IMG/VR virus record: IMGVR_UViG_3300018424_000116
Coordinates: 1 to 31,953 of that record
From: a virus
Length of the DNA: 31,953 bases
Strand: one strand, 5' to 3'
Shown here: positions 24,064 to 30,507 of the stretch, piece after piece
How the letters are laid out: every line of letters begins with the position of its first letter
Numbering within the stretch: the stretch's first letter is position 1
Made by a program: the position numbers and the translations under genes
Notes under the pieces: model-generated
The model's database searches: none
Told to the model about the DNA's origin: nothing
Seen by the model: only the letters and a program-made list of their open reading frames with translations

Positions 24064-25836
24064 TTAGAAATCTGGTTCAAATGGCTCTGTATGCTCCTCA
24101 AACTCTGTCTGAGAGATGTTTGACCCTCCGTTATAGAATTGGGCCAGTGTCTGGCAATCGCTCTCTAGGAAGCCCTCAGGAGGCTCTAGGAAACTACCAG
24201 TATCCTCATCATAGAAAACTGGGAACTTACAGGTTCTACCGTGTTTACGGTCATCCAGTATGCTCAGGTAGCGGGTGTTCTGCTCCTTGATTGGTAACTC
24301 TGGATCTTTGTTGCCCTCGATACCACAAGTATAATAACAAGATTGCATCATAGCCCGGGATCCACGGAACTGACTGGAGAATACCTTCCCTCCCTGCTCA
24401 TGGGGTGCACCTTTCTCTGGAGCCTTCAAGTGACAGAAGCAGTAGAAGGTGAACCCTAAGTCCTTAGCCATCTTACTGATCTCATCCGAGAAGGTCTCTA
24501 ACTCGGTGTTAGCCTCTGAGGCGTTCATACCTGCAGTCAATCGTGTGATAGGATCAATAAAGATATCCTTCACCTTCTCAACCAGTACAGCATGTCGGAT
24601 AGCACCTTTCAGTTCATCCCAGTGGCATCGACCATAGTTGTTATACAAGATAACGTTAGGGCCCACATCGTCCACTGCCTGCATCAGATCACCTTGGGTG
24701 TAGAACGTAGAGCTATCTAGTATAGGGTTGCCCCAAATATCTACCTCGTTACCCTCTTGATCGATAAACAATATCTTCTCAGGGTTAGAGAAATCCTTAC
24801 GATAGAACTTACCGGCTAACTTCTTCAGGGTCTCATCAGGCTGTTCCTCGAACTTAAAGAGTGCTACCTTCTGTGGGTTACCATCTACATCCTTCTCATT
24901 GGTGATAATGAACTCACACAGTTGATCGAGGAAAGTTGACTTACCCATCTTAACACCAGCACCGATGTAATACCCCTCGCCTTCACGCCTGCCTAGGGTT
25001 TTCTTCGTCATAGTGGGCCATGGCCAAGGTCGCCCAATAGTTGGCAACTCCATAGCTTTTTCACGGATATCACTAAACTGAATGAAACCTTCAGGTGTAA
25101 ACTTCTTAGGTGACATGAATGCCCAGTATAGTTGCTCTGAACCTTCACGTTTGAACATATCACATGGATCTTGTCCCTCAGGTAAGTGTGCCACCATGAT
25201 GTCTGGCATTAGGCCATACACAGCGTGGGTTGCTTCCTGACCTTTCATGATCCCCTTCTTACGTTCCTCAGGTGTAGCACAATCGTTATCAAACCCTACG
25301 ATTGTCTCTTTGAATTTACGTAAGAACTTCTGTACATGCTTCTGACCTAGATGTCCAACAGCATTAGCCGTACCAAACCCGATAGATACTACCGTTGGGT
25401 TGGATTTAGAGTATTTATCCTTAAGAACTTGATACACAATCATGGCATCAAATTCTCCCTCCGTTATCATGATCTTTTTACCGCCTGTTGTGTTACCACA
25501 ATCTGTACCAAATAGGTCCACAGATTCCTTAGACACATTACCTATGGTGGTGAAATATCCACGATCTTTCTTATTTTTAGTAAGGTCTCTTTTCTTAAAG
25601 CCTACTGTTTTTCTTGAGCCATCTTCTTGTATTTCCGTGTATGGGAAATAGATAGCTATTGGTGTCACTCCGTCTGCACTGCTTAGTTTAGTTCGCACAC
25701 CGAAGTGTTGTGCTGTTTTGGTTGTTATCCCACGGTCAGCGAAACCTTTGATTGGATAAGTTAAAACCTCTTCTAGTGTCTCCTGAGGAGTCACTGGCTT
25801 AACCTTTTTCTGATACTCTTCCTTCACGTATCCCAA
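24064..25836 (-). CDS. T7 gp4-like replicative helicase (primase TOPRIM region present, no N-terminal zinc domain)
   Basis: 590 residues from a TTG start at 25,836, supported by AGGAG 6 nt upstream. Residues about 28-100 form the RNA-polymerase-like part of the primase (GFADRGITTKTAQHFGV). The TOPRIM motif ITEGEFDAM lies at 124-132, FDND at 182-185 and GQDPCD at 221-226. The RecA-like helicase follows with Walker A GAGVKMGKST (292-301) and Walker B IFIDPITRLT, then an arginine/glutamine region FSSQFRGSRAMMQ and an acidic tail. T7 gp4A begins with a CxxC zinc-binding domain, and none is visible here, so this looks like the shorter gp4B form. It unwinds DNA ahead of the polymerase encoded 9 nt downstream. 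Confidence 0.93.
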   Translation of the reverse strand: MGYVKEEYQKKVKPVTPQETLEEVLTYPIKGFADRGITTKTAQHFGVRTKLSSADGVTPIAIYFPYTEIQEDGSRKTVGFKKRDLTKNKKDRGYFTTIGNVSKESVDLFGTDCGNTTGGKKIMITEGEFDAMIVYQVLKDKYSKSNPTVVSIGFGTANAVGHLGQKHVQKFLRKFKETIVGFDNDCATPEERKKGIMKGQEATHAVYGLMPDIMVAHLPEGQDPCDMFKREGSEQLYWAFMSPKKFTPEGFIQFSDIREKAMELPTIGRPWPWPTMTKKTLGRREGEGYYIGAGVKMGKSTFLDQLCEFIITNEKDVDGNPQKVALFKFEEQPDETLKKLAGKFYRKDFSNPEKILFIDQEGNEVDIWGNPILDSSTFYTQGDLMQAVDDVGPNVILYNNYGRCHWDELKGAIRHAVLVEKVKDIFIDPITRLTAGMNASEANTELETFSDEISKMAKDLGFTFYCFCHLKAPEKGAPHEQGGKVFSSQFRGSRAMMQSCYYTCGIEGNKDPELPIKEQNTRYLSILDDRKHGRTCKFPVFYDEDTGSFLEPPEGFLESDCQTLAQFYNGGSNISQTEFEEHTEPFEPDF

Positions 25837-25845
25837 TACTGACTC

Positions 25846-26067
25846 CTAATGTAATATTAGTTTTGGGTTATCTTTGTTTCTCAACTCAGTGAGATTCTCA
25901 ATTAAAACATCTAATTGTTGCCTTGTCAAGGATGCTGTCGTATGTCCAGAGGGATTTAGTATTGCGATTCCTATCTCATCTAGGTAATCCCACTCAGTCT
26001 CTAGCCAGACTTCAGCATCTTGTTCAGCTTCAATGCAGATGTAATCCTGCTTATCACCATCTGTCAT
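25846..26067 (-). CDS. Unknown small protein (73 aa)
   Basis: Starts at ATG 26,067, overlapping the upstream stop (ATGA), and ends 9 nt before the helicase start. It is acidic in the N-terminal half (CIEAEQDAEVWLETEWDYL), followed by beta-strand and helix (GHTTASLTRQQLDVLIENL). No family recognised. Co-translation with the helicase block is likely. Confidence 0.7.
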   Translation of the reverse strand: MTDGDKQDYICIEAEQDAEVWLETEWDYLDEIGIAILNPSGHTTASLTRQQLDVLIENLTELRNKDNPKLILH

Positions 26068-26246
26068 TCATACCCTCTAGTCTCCTCAAGTTCTGAATCT
26101 ACGTGCTCAATCCATTCATCGAATTGTTCTTTAGTTTCAATATCTCTAGGCATCTCTACCATATTATCCTCTGATAGGATAGAGGGATCATTCACACAGT
26201 CCATAACGAATGATTCCACTGCCTCCCATTCACCCATACTGCTCAA
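26064..26246 (-). CDS. Unknown small acidic protein (60 aa)
   Basis: ATG 26,246 overlaps the upstream stop by 4 nt, and its own stop overlaps the next ATG. Very acidic and helical (EWEAVESFVMDCVNDPSILS; TKEQFDEWIEHVDSELEE). Such small acidic proteins are typical of phage early regions and some are host-enzyme inhibitors or DNA mimics, but nothing specific points to that here. Confidence 0.65.
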   Translation of the reverse strand: MSSMGEWEAVESFVMDCVNDPSILSEDNMVEMPRDIETKEQFDEWIEHVDSELEETRGYE

Positions 26247-26464
26247 ATCATCCCCGCCTCTTTTAATATCGTCATCATTTGTACTGCTGTTTGGATTTCT
26301 TTGTATGGCTCAATCCTTCCGCATAGGTCAACGTCAAAATCAGCCCAAACCAATATTTTCTTATAGGATATTCCAACCTCAACCCCTATTAGATTGGTTG
26401 ATGACAATTCCTCCCCACCATCCACAAAGATAAAGCGGTTGTCCTCGTGTCTTAGGTATTTCAT
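26243..26464 (-). CDS. Unknown small protein (73 aa)
   Basis: Starts at ATG 26,464, sharing a base with the TAA of the small gene upstream (TAATG). Contains FIFVDGGEELSSTN and VGISYKKILVWADFDVDL, alternating strands ending in a helix (IQTAVQMMTILKEAG). No family recognised; the overlap pattern and downstream ATGA support a real gene. Confidence 0.65.
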   Translation of the reverse strand: MKYLRHEDNRFIFVDGGEELSSTNLIGVEVGISYKKILVWADFDVDLCGRIEPYKEIQTAVQMMTILKEAGMI

Positions 26465-26574
26465 TAAAACTCCAACTGAGTCGATCTTACTGCTTCAAAA
26501 TTGTGGCAAGAATTGACGCGATAGTAGGTCATCATCAGCCCGTGAATAAAATGATTTTCATAAAAGCTACTCAT
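26464..26574 (-). CDS. Very small protein (36 aa)
   Basis: Minus-strand ATG 26,574 with AAGGTGG 4-5 nt upstream, running to TAA 26,466-26,464, which overlaps the next start. Begins MSSFYENHFIHGLMMTYYRV. It fills the space between the HNH gene and the following gene. Ribosome site and TAATG coupling support it; function unknown. Confidence 0.55.
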   Translation of the reverse strand: MSSFYENHFIHGLMMTYYRVNSCHNFEAVRSTQLEF

Positions 26575-26584
26575 ACACCCACCT

Positions 26585-27124
26585 TTAGATATACCATGGT
26601 TTTATATTTGACCCGTGATTCTCATGGAATCCACAGACTTCTTCTGCGAACTTTCTCAGCTCAATGGCTTTTTCTTTGTCGTGATAGTAGCCAAGATTAA
26701 GCCTCTTTCTGTCAACTGTTATTCTTGGGTTCCACATATTCATAATCTTGCAGAAATAAACACCAGTAACACCTGAGCTATTATTTTTAGCCATTCTTCT
26801 GTTTTTTGAGTTTTCTTTTTGAGTAACAACTCTAAGATTTTCAATTCTATTGTCATGCCTAATTCCATTTATGTGGTCTATTTGCCTCCCATTAACATCA
26901 ACCCCCTTAAATGCCATAGCCACCCTATGAGCCTTAAACCTCTTCCAGTTAAGTTTTAGTATGTGGTATCCAAGTTTATCAATAGAATCTGCTTTCTGGC
27001 CCTTTTTGCAACTATTCGATCTAGGCTTGGCCCAATAAAACTCACCTGTTTCCTCATCGTAATCAAAGGCTTCTCTTAACTCTTTTATTTCTTCTTCACT
27101 TATTTGTTGCTTGGTTAGTTTCAT
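26585..27124 (-). CDS. Free-standing HNH homing endonuclease with AP2-like C-terminus
   Basis: 179 residues. The N-terminal part FDYDEETGEFYWAKPRS and GYHILKLNWKRFKAHRVAMA leads to the HNH core: QIDHINGIRHDNRIENLRVV then ENSKNRR. The C-terminal 50 residues (SSGVTGVYFCKIMNMWNPRI and LNLGYYHDKEKAIELRKFA) match the AP2-like DNA-binding domain often joined to HNH_3 endonucleases. Its composition is more AT- and lysine-rich than its neighbours, consistent with a mobile insertion in the small-gene region. It may spread by cutting intron- or gene-free relatives. Its target is not known. Confidence 0.92.
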   Translation of the reverse strand: MKLTKQQISEEEIKELREAFDYDEETGEFYWAKPRSNSCKKGQKADSIDKLGYHILKLNWKRFKAHRVAMAFKGVDVNGRQIDHINGIRHDNRIENLRVVTQKENSKNRRMAKNNSSGVTGVYFCKIMNMWNPRITVDRKRLNLGYYHDKEKAIELRKFAEEVCGFHENHGSNIKPWYI

Positions 27125-27157
27125 TTGTCACGCTCCATTTTGTATAGCAGGGTAATC

Positions 27158-27430
27158 TTATTTATCATTAGGTAGCTCCGGTCTGTTATTGCGGGATTCA
27201 AATACGCCTTTTACACCTTCAAAGTGCGGGTGAAAAATACTTTTAGTAGCCGCTAGAAGCTCATTATGGTAATCATCTAGTAAATCCCACTTATCCTGCC
27301 CAAACTCTGTAATGCAGTCGTGTATGAGGTTAATGAGAACCCCGTAGTCACCGTCTTGCAACGCTTCGATTAATAGGCGCATATCATAGTTGCTACCTAC
27401 CCAGCTCTTAATATCTTCTTTCTTAATCAT
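27158..27430 (-). CDS. Unknown small protein (90 aa)
   Basis: Starts at ATG 27,430, overlapping the upstream stop by 4 nt. Helical: DIKSWVGSNYDMRLLIEALQ, then GVLINLIHDCITEFGQD and a C-terminal basic end. No recognised domain. It is the last small gene before the HNH gene, separated by 33 nt. Confidence 0.7.
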   Translation of the reverse strand: MIKKEDIKSWVGSNYDMRLLIEALQDGDYGVLINLIHDCITEFGQDKWDLLDDYHNELLAATKSIFHPHFEGVKGVFESRNNRPELPNDK

Positions 27431-27648
27431 TGGTTTAGCCCCTTGGCTTTACGTATTAATTTATAAGCTTCTTCACCATCCCTAGGCGGAATGAATGCGA
27501 TTTTGATTATTGATTCCAAAGCATTCACCAACCCCTTATTAAGCTCAACTAGCCTCTGCGCATCCTCCTGTTTTACATAATCGCCAGACGGGTCTCCCAC
27601 CATTACACCAAGACCATGAAACTCTTCATCTATCGAATATCTTTTCAT
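27427..27648 (-). CDS. Unknown small early protein (73 aa)
   Basis: I choose ATG 27,648 (MKRYSIDEEFHGLG) because the preceding GAGGATAAATGGATATGAA matches a repeated initiation element at two other positions where only this ATG exists. An ATG 6 nt earlier is possible. The sequence has DPSGDYVKQEDAQRLVELNK and a helix to the end. This pattern (short N-terminus, then 'YVK.EDA..L...N') is common in phage early proteins of unknown role. Confidence 0.7.
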   Translation of the reverse strand: MKRYSIDEEFHGLGVMVGDPSGDYVKQEDAQRLVELNKGLVNALESIIKIAFIPPRDGEEAYKLIRKAKGLNQ

Positions 27649-27654
27649 ATCCAT

Positions 27655-27849
27655 TTATCCTCTCTCTTTATGAATTACACATTGAGTATCAATAAGATAC
27701 GTAAACTTGCTTCTGTATGGGTCGACAACAGGGCACGCCAACTTAATAATCTGGCCATCCTTTGTTTCTATCTCAAAAACCGTAGTTGGGATATATTCCC
27801 CACACCCAGAAATAATCATAATCAGTATTAATGGAATTAGTTTTTTCAT
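27655..27849 (-). CDS. Small lipoprotein
   Basis: 64 residues from ATG 27,849 with AGGAGGGG upstream. KKLIPLILIMIISGCGEYIP is a classic lipoprotein signal peptide with Cys 16 as the lipidation site (ISGC). The mature part is about 49 residues with two further cysteines (LACPV, DTQCVI) that could form a disulfide in the periplasm. Small early phage lipoproteins include T5 Llp, which blocks its own receptor. A superinfection-exclusion role is an attractive but unproven inference. Confidence 0.8.
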   Translation of the reverse strand: MKKLIPLILIMIISGCGEYIPTTVFEIETKDGQIIKLACPVVDPYRSKFTYLIDTQCVIHKERG

Positions 27850-27861
27850 CTCTTTCCCCTC

Positions 27862-27903
27862 CTATGAATAAATCCATGATAAAAAGCTATGCATCGTCTT
27901 CAT
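27862..27903 (-). CDS. Possible 13-aa leader or remnant gene
   Basis: An ATG at 27,903 behind the repeated GAGGATAAATAGGT element encodes MKTMHSFLSWIYS and stops inside the ribosome site of the lipoprotein gene. The strong initiation signal suggests translation. The short length suggests a leader peptide, a decayed gene, or chance. Confidence 0.3.
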   Translation of the reverse strand: MKTMHSFLSWIYS

Positions 27904-27941
27904 ACCTATTTATCCTCAAACAGCTCTAACATTTCACTAAA

Positions 27942-28124
27942 TTAAATAGCCCATTCTTGCGGGGTCATGCAGTTCAATCTAGGAACATAAACAGCATCCC
28001 AAGTTATCATATCTATCTCTTGATCCTCATCTGAGTAGAATCGACATACACCACCCCTAGCACTCACCTTAACTCCCTTGTACCCGGTTCTTTTTCTAAT
28101 GGCTCGCTCTATTTGTCGGTTCAT
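27942..28124 (-). CDS. Unknown small protein (60 aa)
   Basis: Starts at ATG 28,124 behind GGAGGATAAATAGAT, the first gene after the promoter at 28,159-28,186. The sequence MNRQIERAIRKRTGYKGVKV then SARGGVCRFYSDEDQE and AVYVPRLNCMTPQEW resembles short conserved proteins found on phages and plasmids of enteric bacteria and Vibrio. I know of no assigned function. Confidence 0.75.
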   Translation of the reverse strand: MNRQIERAIRKRTGYKGVKVSARGGVCRFYSDEDQEIDMITWDAVYVPRLNCMTPQEWAI

Positions 28125-28158
28125 ATCTATTTATCCTCCGTTGGGACCTTTTAATAGT

Positions 28159-28186
28159 ATTATGCATACTCCAATACAAAAGTCAA
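28159..28186 (-). promoter_or_regulatory. Sigma70-type promoter for the small early genes
   Basis: Minus strand: TTGACT (28,186-28,181), 16-nt spacer, CATAAT (28,164-28,159). It lies in the 65-nt gap upstream of the 60-aa gene. The upstream flank ACACTTGACTTT is identical to that at the ssb promoter. Confidence 0.75.
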
Positions 28187-28189
28187 GTG

Positions 28190-28537
28190 TTAAATGAAAG
28201 TTTCTGTGTACATCGCTTTGCACTTACCTAGGTCATCCTCGTAGAAGTAACGCAACCGGGTATGGGCCTTACCCTTAACCACACGAATTACGTACTGGTA
28301 CTCTATAGGGGATGTATTCTCTTTGACCTTCTTGGCTCTCATCTGGAGGTCACTATTAATCTCCTTAGCTAATTTAGCTACATCCTTATTGGTCTGCCCA
28401 ATAGCTGAACACACGAGGGGTTGCTCAAGGTAGTTTGCATAGTCCTGCAACTCCATCTCTCGGAGGCTGCATGCATTAGAGTCATCAGCGAAGACGGTGA
28501 ATACGATTAAGGCTATTAAGCCAACTGTGATTTTCAT
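28190..28537 (-). CDS. Exported small protein with signal peptide
   Basis: The start ATG 28,537 has GAGGAGG 8-9 nt upstream and gives a clean signal peptide MKITVGLIALIVFTVFADDS with cleavage near NA-C at residues 22-23. An open frame extends upstream (MSKSYGKV at 28,600) but would bury the signal. The mature part of about 93 residues has three cysteines and a basic stretch (QMRAKKVKEN), then VIRVVKGKAHTRLRYFYEDD. Likely periplasmic; no family recognised. It ends 4 nt before the next promoter element. Confidence 0.65.
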   Translation of the reverse strand: MKITVGLIALIVFTVFADDSNACSLREMELQDYANYLEQPLVCSAIGQTNKDVAKLAKEINSDLQMRAKKVKENTSPIEYQYVIRVVKGKAHTRLRYFYEDDLGKCKAMYTETFI

Positions 28538-28592
28538 AGAGCTAACCTCCTCTTTCCATTGATCTTGAATGCTACCTACTTTACCGTATGAT

Positions 28593-29015
28593 TTACTCAT
28601 TGTCAAGCTCCTTAATCCGATCTTCAATAGCTGTTTGAACCCAGACACCAAAGAAATAACGTACAGCTATAAACTGCATCTCTGGGAGATTATCACTACA
28701 GAGAGAATTGCACGGTCCCAACTCAGCGTAGGATTCCTCCCAATATGTATCTGGGAAGAACTTCTCACATACCTCCTCAACAGGGTAATTAAGTGCGTAA
28801 GGTAGATTGCAAATACCCCCATACTCATCTAAGTACCACGAATCTGATGGTAGCTTCACTCCGAGATCCTTTAGAACTGACTCATAGATTGGAATTAAGA
28901 AGGGATGCTCGCTCGGTGCATCATAAAGTAGCCTGCAATACCCTCCAGCGTTGATTAGATTGTCCTTAAGCACTGAAAGCCATGCACGTAGTGTTTCTAA
29001 TTCTGTTGGCATCAT
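28593..29015 (-). CDS. Unknown early protein (140 aa)
   Basis: First gene of the leftward early operon. AGGAG is followed too closely by one ATG, so I place the start at ATG 29,015 (6 nt spacing, MMPTELETLRAWLSVLKDN). ATG 29,021 and 29,012 are alternatives. It contains GGYCRLLYDAPSEHPFLIPI and WYLDEYGGICNLPYAL, with several cysteines and aromatics, and ends in a helix. No family recognised. The predicted transcription start is about 30 nt upstream. Confidence 0.75.
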   Translation of the reverse strand: MMPTELETLRAWLSVLKDNLINAGGYCRLLYDAPSEHPFLIPIYESVLKDLGVKLPSDSWYLDEYGGICNLPYALNYPVEEVCEKFFPDTYWEESYAELGPCNSLCSDNLPEMQFIAVRYFFGVWVQTAIEDRIKELDNE

Positions 29016-29051
29016 TGGCATCTCCTGATGGTTTCCGATTAAGATGGGAGT

Positions 29052-29080
29052 ACTATACACACAAAATAATCTCCCGTCAA
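29052..29080 (-). promoter_or_regulatory. Leftward early promoter
   Basis: Minus strand: TTGACG (29,080-29,075), 17-nt spacer, TATAGT (29,057-29,052). The spacing is ideal. It drives the leftward early genes and is back to back with the rightward promoter. Confidence 0.8.
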
Positions 29081-29083
29081 GTG

Positions 29084-29112
29084 TTGACTTTAAAATAATT
29101 TGTATGTATTCT
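29084..29112 (+). promoter_or_regulatory. Rightward early promoter
   Basis: TTGACT (29,084-29,089), 17-nt spacer, TATTCT (29,107-29,112), about 45 nt before the YqeY-like gene. Its -35 box forms one arm of the palindrome GTCAA-GTG-TTGAC (29,076-29,088), whose other arm is the leftward -35 box. Confidence 0.75.
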
Positions 29113-29163
29113 GGTTGTAACTTCTAGGAGTTAATAATCAAAACAGAAGAGTGAGGTAAATAA

Positions 29164-29568
29164 ATGGAACTATTAGAACAGATTAAGAAAGACCGTATGG
29201 TTGCACGTCGTGAGAAGGACAGCGTTAAGGCTACACTTCTTACCACATTAGTGGGGGAGGCTGATAATATCCTTAAGAGTAAGCAGGCTAAGAACTACTC
29301 AACGGTAGCCCTTGTGAAGAAATTCATCAAAGGTCTGGAGGATACAGGTAATGCTAAGGGCGGTCTAAGCTTAGATGAATCTAAGGAACTAGATATCCTT
29401 AAATTGTACCTACCTAAGACCTACACCATTAGCGAATTGGAAAGCATCATCGATGGTCAGGATTTATCGAAGGGAATGGGACCTATAATGGGTTACCTTA
29501 AGAAAAACCACGGTGATCGTGTCGATATGAAGATGGCTCAAATGATAATCAAGGAGAAATTGAAATGA
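29164..29568 (+). CDS. GatB/YqeY-domain protein
   Basis: 134 residues. LLEQIKKDRMVARREKDSVK at the N-terminus and ELDILKLYLPKTYTISELES then GPIMGYLKKNHGDRVDMKMA at the C-terminus match bacterial YqeY, the free-standing form of the C-terminal domain of GatB, the tRNA-dependent amidotransferase subunit. The GatB tail contacts tRNA. The function of YqeY alone is poorly known. It is the first gene of the rightward early operon, a position often held by host-takeover functions. The next gene overlaps its stop (ATGA). Confidence 0.85.
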   Translation: MELLEQIKKDRMVARREKDSVKATLLTTLVGEADNILKSKQAKNYSTVALVKKFIKGLEDTGNAKGGLSLDESKELDILKLYLPKTYTISELESIIDGQDLSKGMGPIMGYLKKNHGDRVDMKMAQMIIKEKLK

Positions 29569-29798
29569 CAACTATTATGAATGCATCGGCTACCATGACA
29601 GTAGATGGCTTTGGAGAGGTTGAGTATACCATCTCCCCTCTGAATTCAACCGGGGTAGTATCTACAACCATGTGGTCTATCCAGATGAAGCATACCGAGT
29701 CTGGTATCTCCGTCATTAAATCCTTACAAGGGTCCCAATACCGAGCCTTGGCTCACACACTTGAAGAATTAAAAGAGAAAGTCTTGACAAATAGTTAA
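29565..29798 (+). CDS. Unknown small protein (77 aa)
   Basis: ATG 29,565 overlaps the upstream stop by 4 nt. A beta-rich sequence (TIMNASATMTVDGFGEVEYT; TMWSIQMKHTESGISVIK) is followed by a C-terminal helix (ALAHTLEELKEKVL). No family recognised. The next promoter's -35 box (29,784) lies within its last codons. Confidence 0.7.
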   Translation: MTTIMNASATMTVDGFGEVEYTISPLNSTGVVSTTMWSIQMKHTESGISVIKSLQGSQYRALAHTLEELKEKVLTNS

Positions 29799-29812
29799 AA
29801 GTATGCTATAAA
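29784..29812 (+). promoter_or_regulatory. Strong extended -10 promoter inside/after the 77-aa gene
   Basis: TTGACA (29,784-29,789), 17-nt spacer, TGC-TATAAA (-10 at 29,807-29,812), so it has a perfect -35, ideal spacing and an extended -10 TGn. The predicted start near 29,819 leaves a leader of about 190 nt before the next gene at 30,013. Confidence 0.85.
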
Positions 29813-29887
29813 GGTATAACTCTATGGTTTTCCTGATTGTTAAAGGGACTTTCAGTTCACATATTGGCAATCAATAAGCTTAATCAT

Positions 29888-29969
29888 TTAAGGGTTGACA
29901 TAAAGGTTGGTATCTACTAAACTAAATACCAACTTAAATTTTAAACAAACCTTAAGGTACAACCCTTAA
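29888..29969 (+). promoter_or_regulatory. Nested inverted repeats with an internal promoter (operator/origin candidate)
   Basis: Outer arms TTAAGGGTTG (29,888-29,897) and CAACCCTTAA (29,960-29,969) are perfect 10-bp complements. Inner arms GTTGGTAT (29,906-29,913) and ATACCAAC (29,926-29,933) are perfect 8-bp complements. A promoter-like TTGACA (29,895-29,900), 17-nt spacer and TAAACT (29,918-29,923) is embedded, and the inner repeat is centred on the -10. CCTTAAGG (29,950-29,957) is a further palindrome. The 214-nt gap 29,799-30,012 has no gene. An operator, a structured RNA leader or a replication origin could explain this. Confidence 0.6.
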
Positions 29970-30012
29970 GTACATTAATTGTTGTTTGGTGGTAATAACC
30001 ACAGGAGGAAAT

Positions 30013-30270
30013 ATGCCGTTGATTGATGAAGTTGTACATCGCTATTACCAAGTGGGGGCTGGCCAACGGTTAGGGCAGTTCTTCTTTAATACCTATATCA
30101 AGCGTGAGGATAACTCAACTAATAAGTTATTTCACGAAGGTGATTTTAACAAAGCTAGAACCCAAATAGCTAAGTTCATGGAAGACAACCAGTGGAACCA
30201 ACTACCTAAAGAACTTGTGGATTACACCCCGACAGCTACCCGTTTAAAGGAGGGACCTAATGATCAATAA
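30013..30270 (+). CDS. Unknown small protein (85 aa)
   Basis: ATG 30,013 has AGGAGG 4-5 nt upstream. An upstream in-frame ATG lacks a ribosome site. It begins MPLIDEVVHRYYQVGAGQRL, with FFFNTYIKREDNSTNKLFHE and NKARTQIAKFMEDNQWNQLP. It looks like a compact helical protein. No family recognised. The last 11 nt overlap the next gene. Confidence 0.7.
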   Translation: MPLIDEVVHRYYQVGAGQRLGQFFFNTYIKREDNSTNKLFHEGDFNKARTQIAKFMEDNQWNQLPKELVDYTPTATRLKEGPNDQ

Positions 30271-30493
30271 CTTTACAGATGATGAGCATCAACAAATAAG
30301 CACCTTCCACTCTGAACTTGAGAGGCGGGTGAAAGAGAGGTCTGAGTTTGCTCATGTGACAGGAGGCTTAGTTGACGGGCCTGTCCAAGAGTATTTATTC
30401 CAGATCTGGGAAGGAAACTCCCTAGACTGCGAGTTTAGGGTTTACAAGGATGGATATACCCGTGCTGTAACCTATGTACGGGTGTATCGATGA
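30260..30493 (+). CDS. Unknown small protein (77 aa)
   Basis: ATG 30,260 with GGAGGG upstream inside the preceding gene. An N-terminal helix (DDEHQQISTFHSELERRVKE) is followed by beta strands (EYLFQIWEGNSLDCEFRVY, YTRAVTYVRVYR). No family recognised. Confidence 0.65.
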   Translation: MINNFTDDEHQQISTFHSELERRVKERSEFAHVTGGLVDGPVQEYLFQIWEGNSLDCEFRVYKDGYTRAVTYVRVYR

Positions 30494-30507
30494 AACAAGG
30501 AGGTACT

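Larger units (their letters stand above)
27644..28138 (-). repeat. Three copies of a translation-initiation element GAGGATAAATRGRTATGAA
   Basis: Near-identical 19-nt minus-strand copies lie at 28,138-28,120, 27,917-27,899 and 27,662-27,644. Each contains a GAGG ribosome site and ends in ATGAA. Two open real genes and the middle one opens a 13-codon frame. Duplication of a gene-start cassette, or selection for a strong initiation region, could explain it. Confidence 0.7.

Noticed and set aside
26020-26433. Plus-strand 137-codon frame in the small-gene region
   Set aside because: It is antisense to three overlapping leftward genes linked by ATGA/TAATG overlaps, and its composition is typical of a shadow frame.
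29950-29957. CCTTAAGG as an independent operator
   Set aside because: A single 8-bp palindrome is expected by chance. It is mentioned only as part of the larger repeat region.
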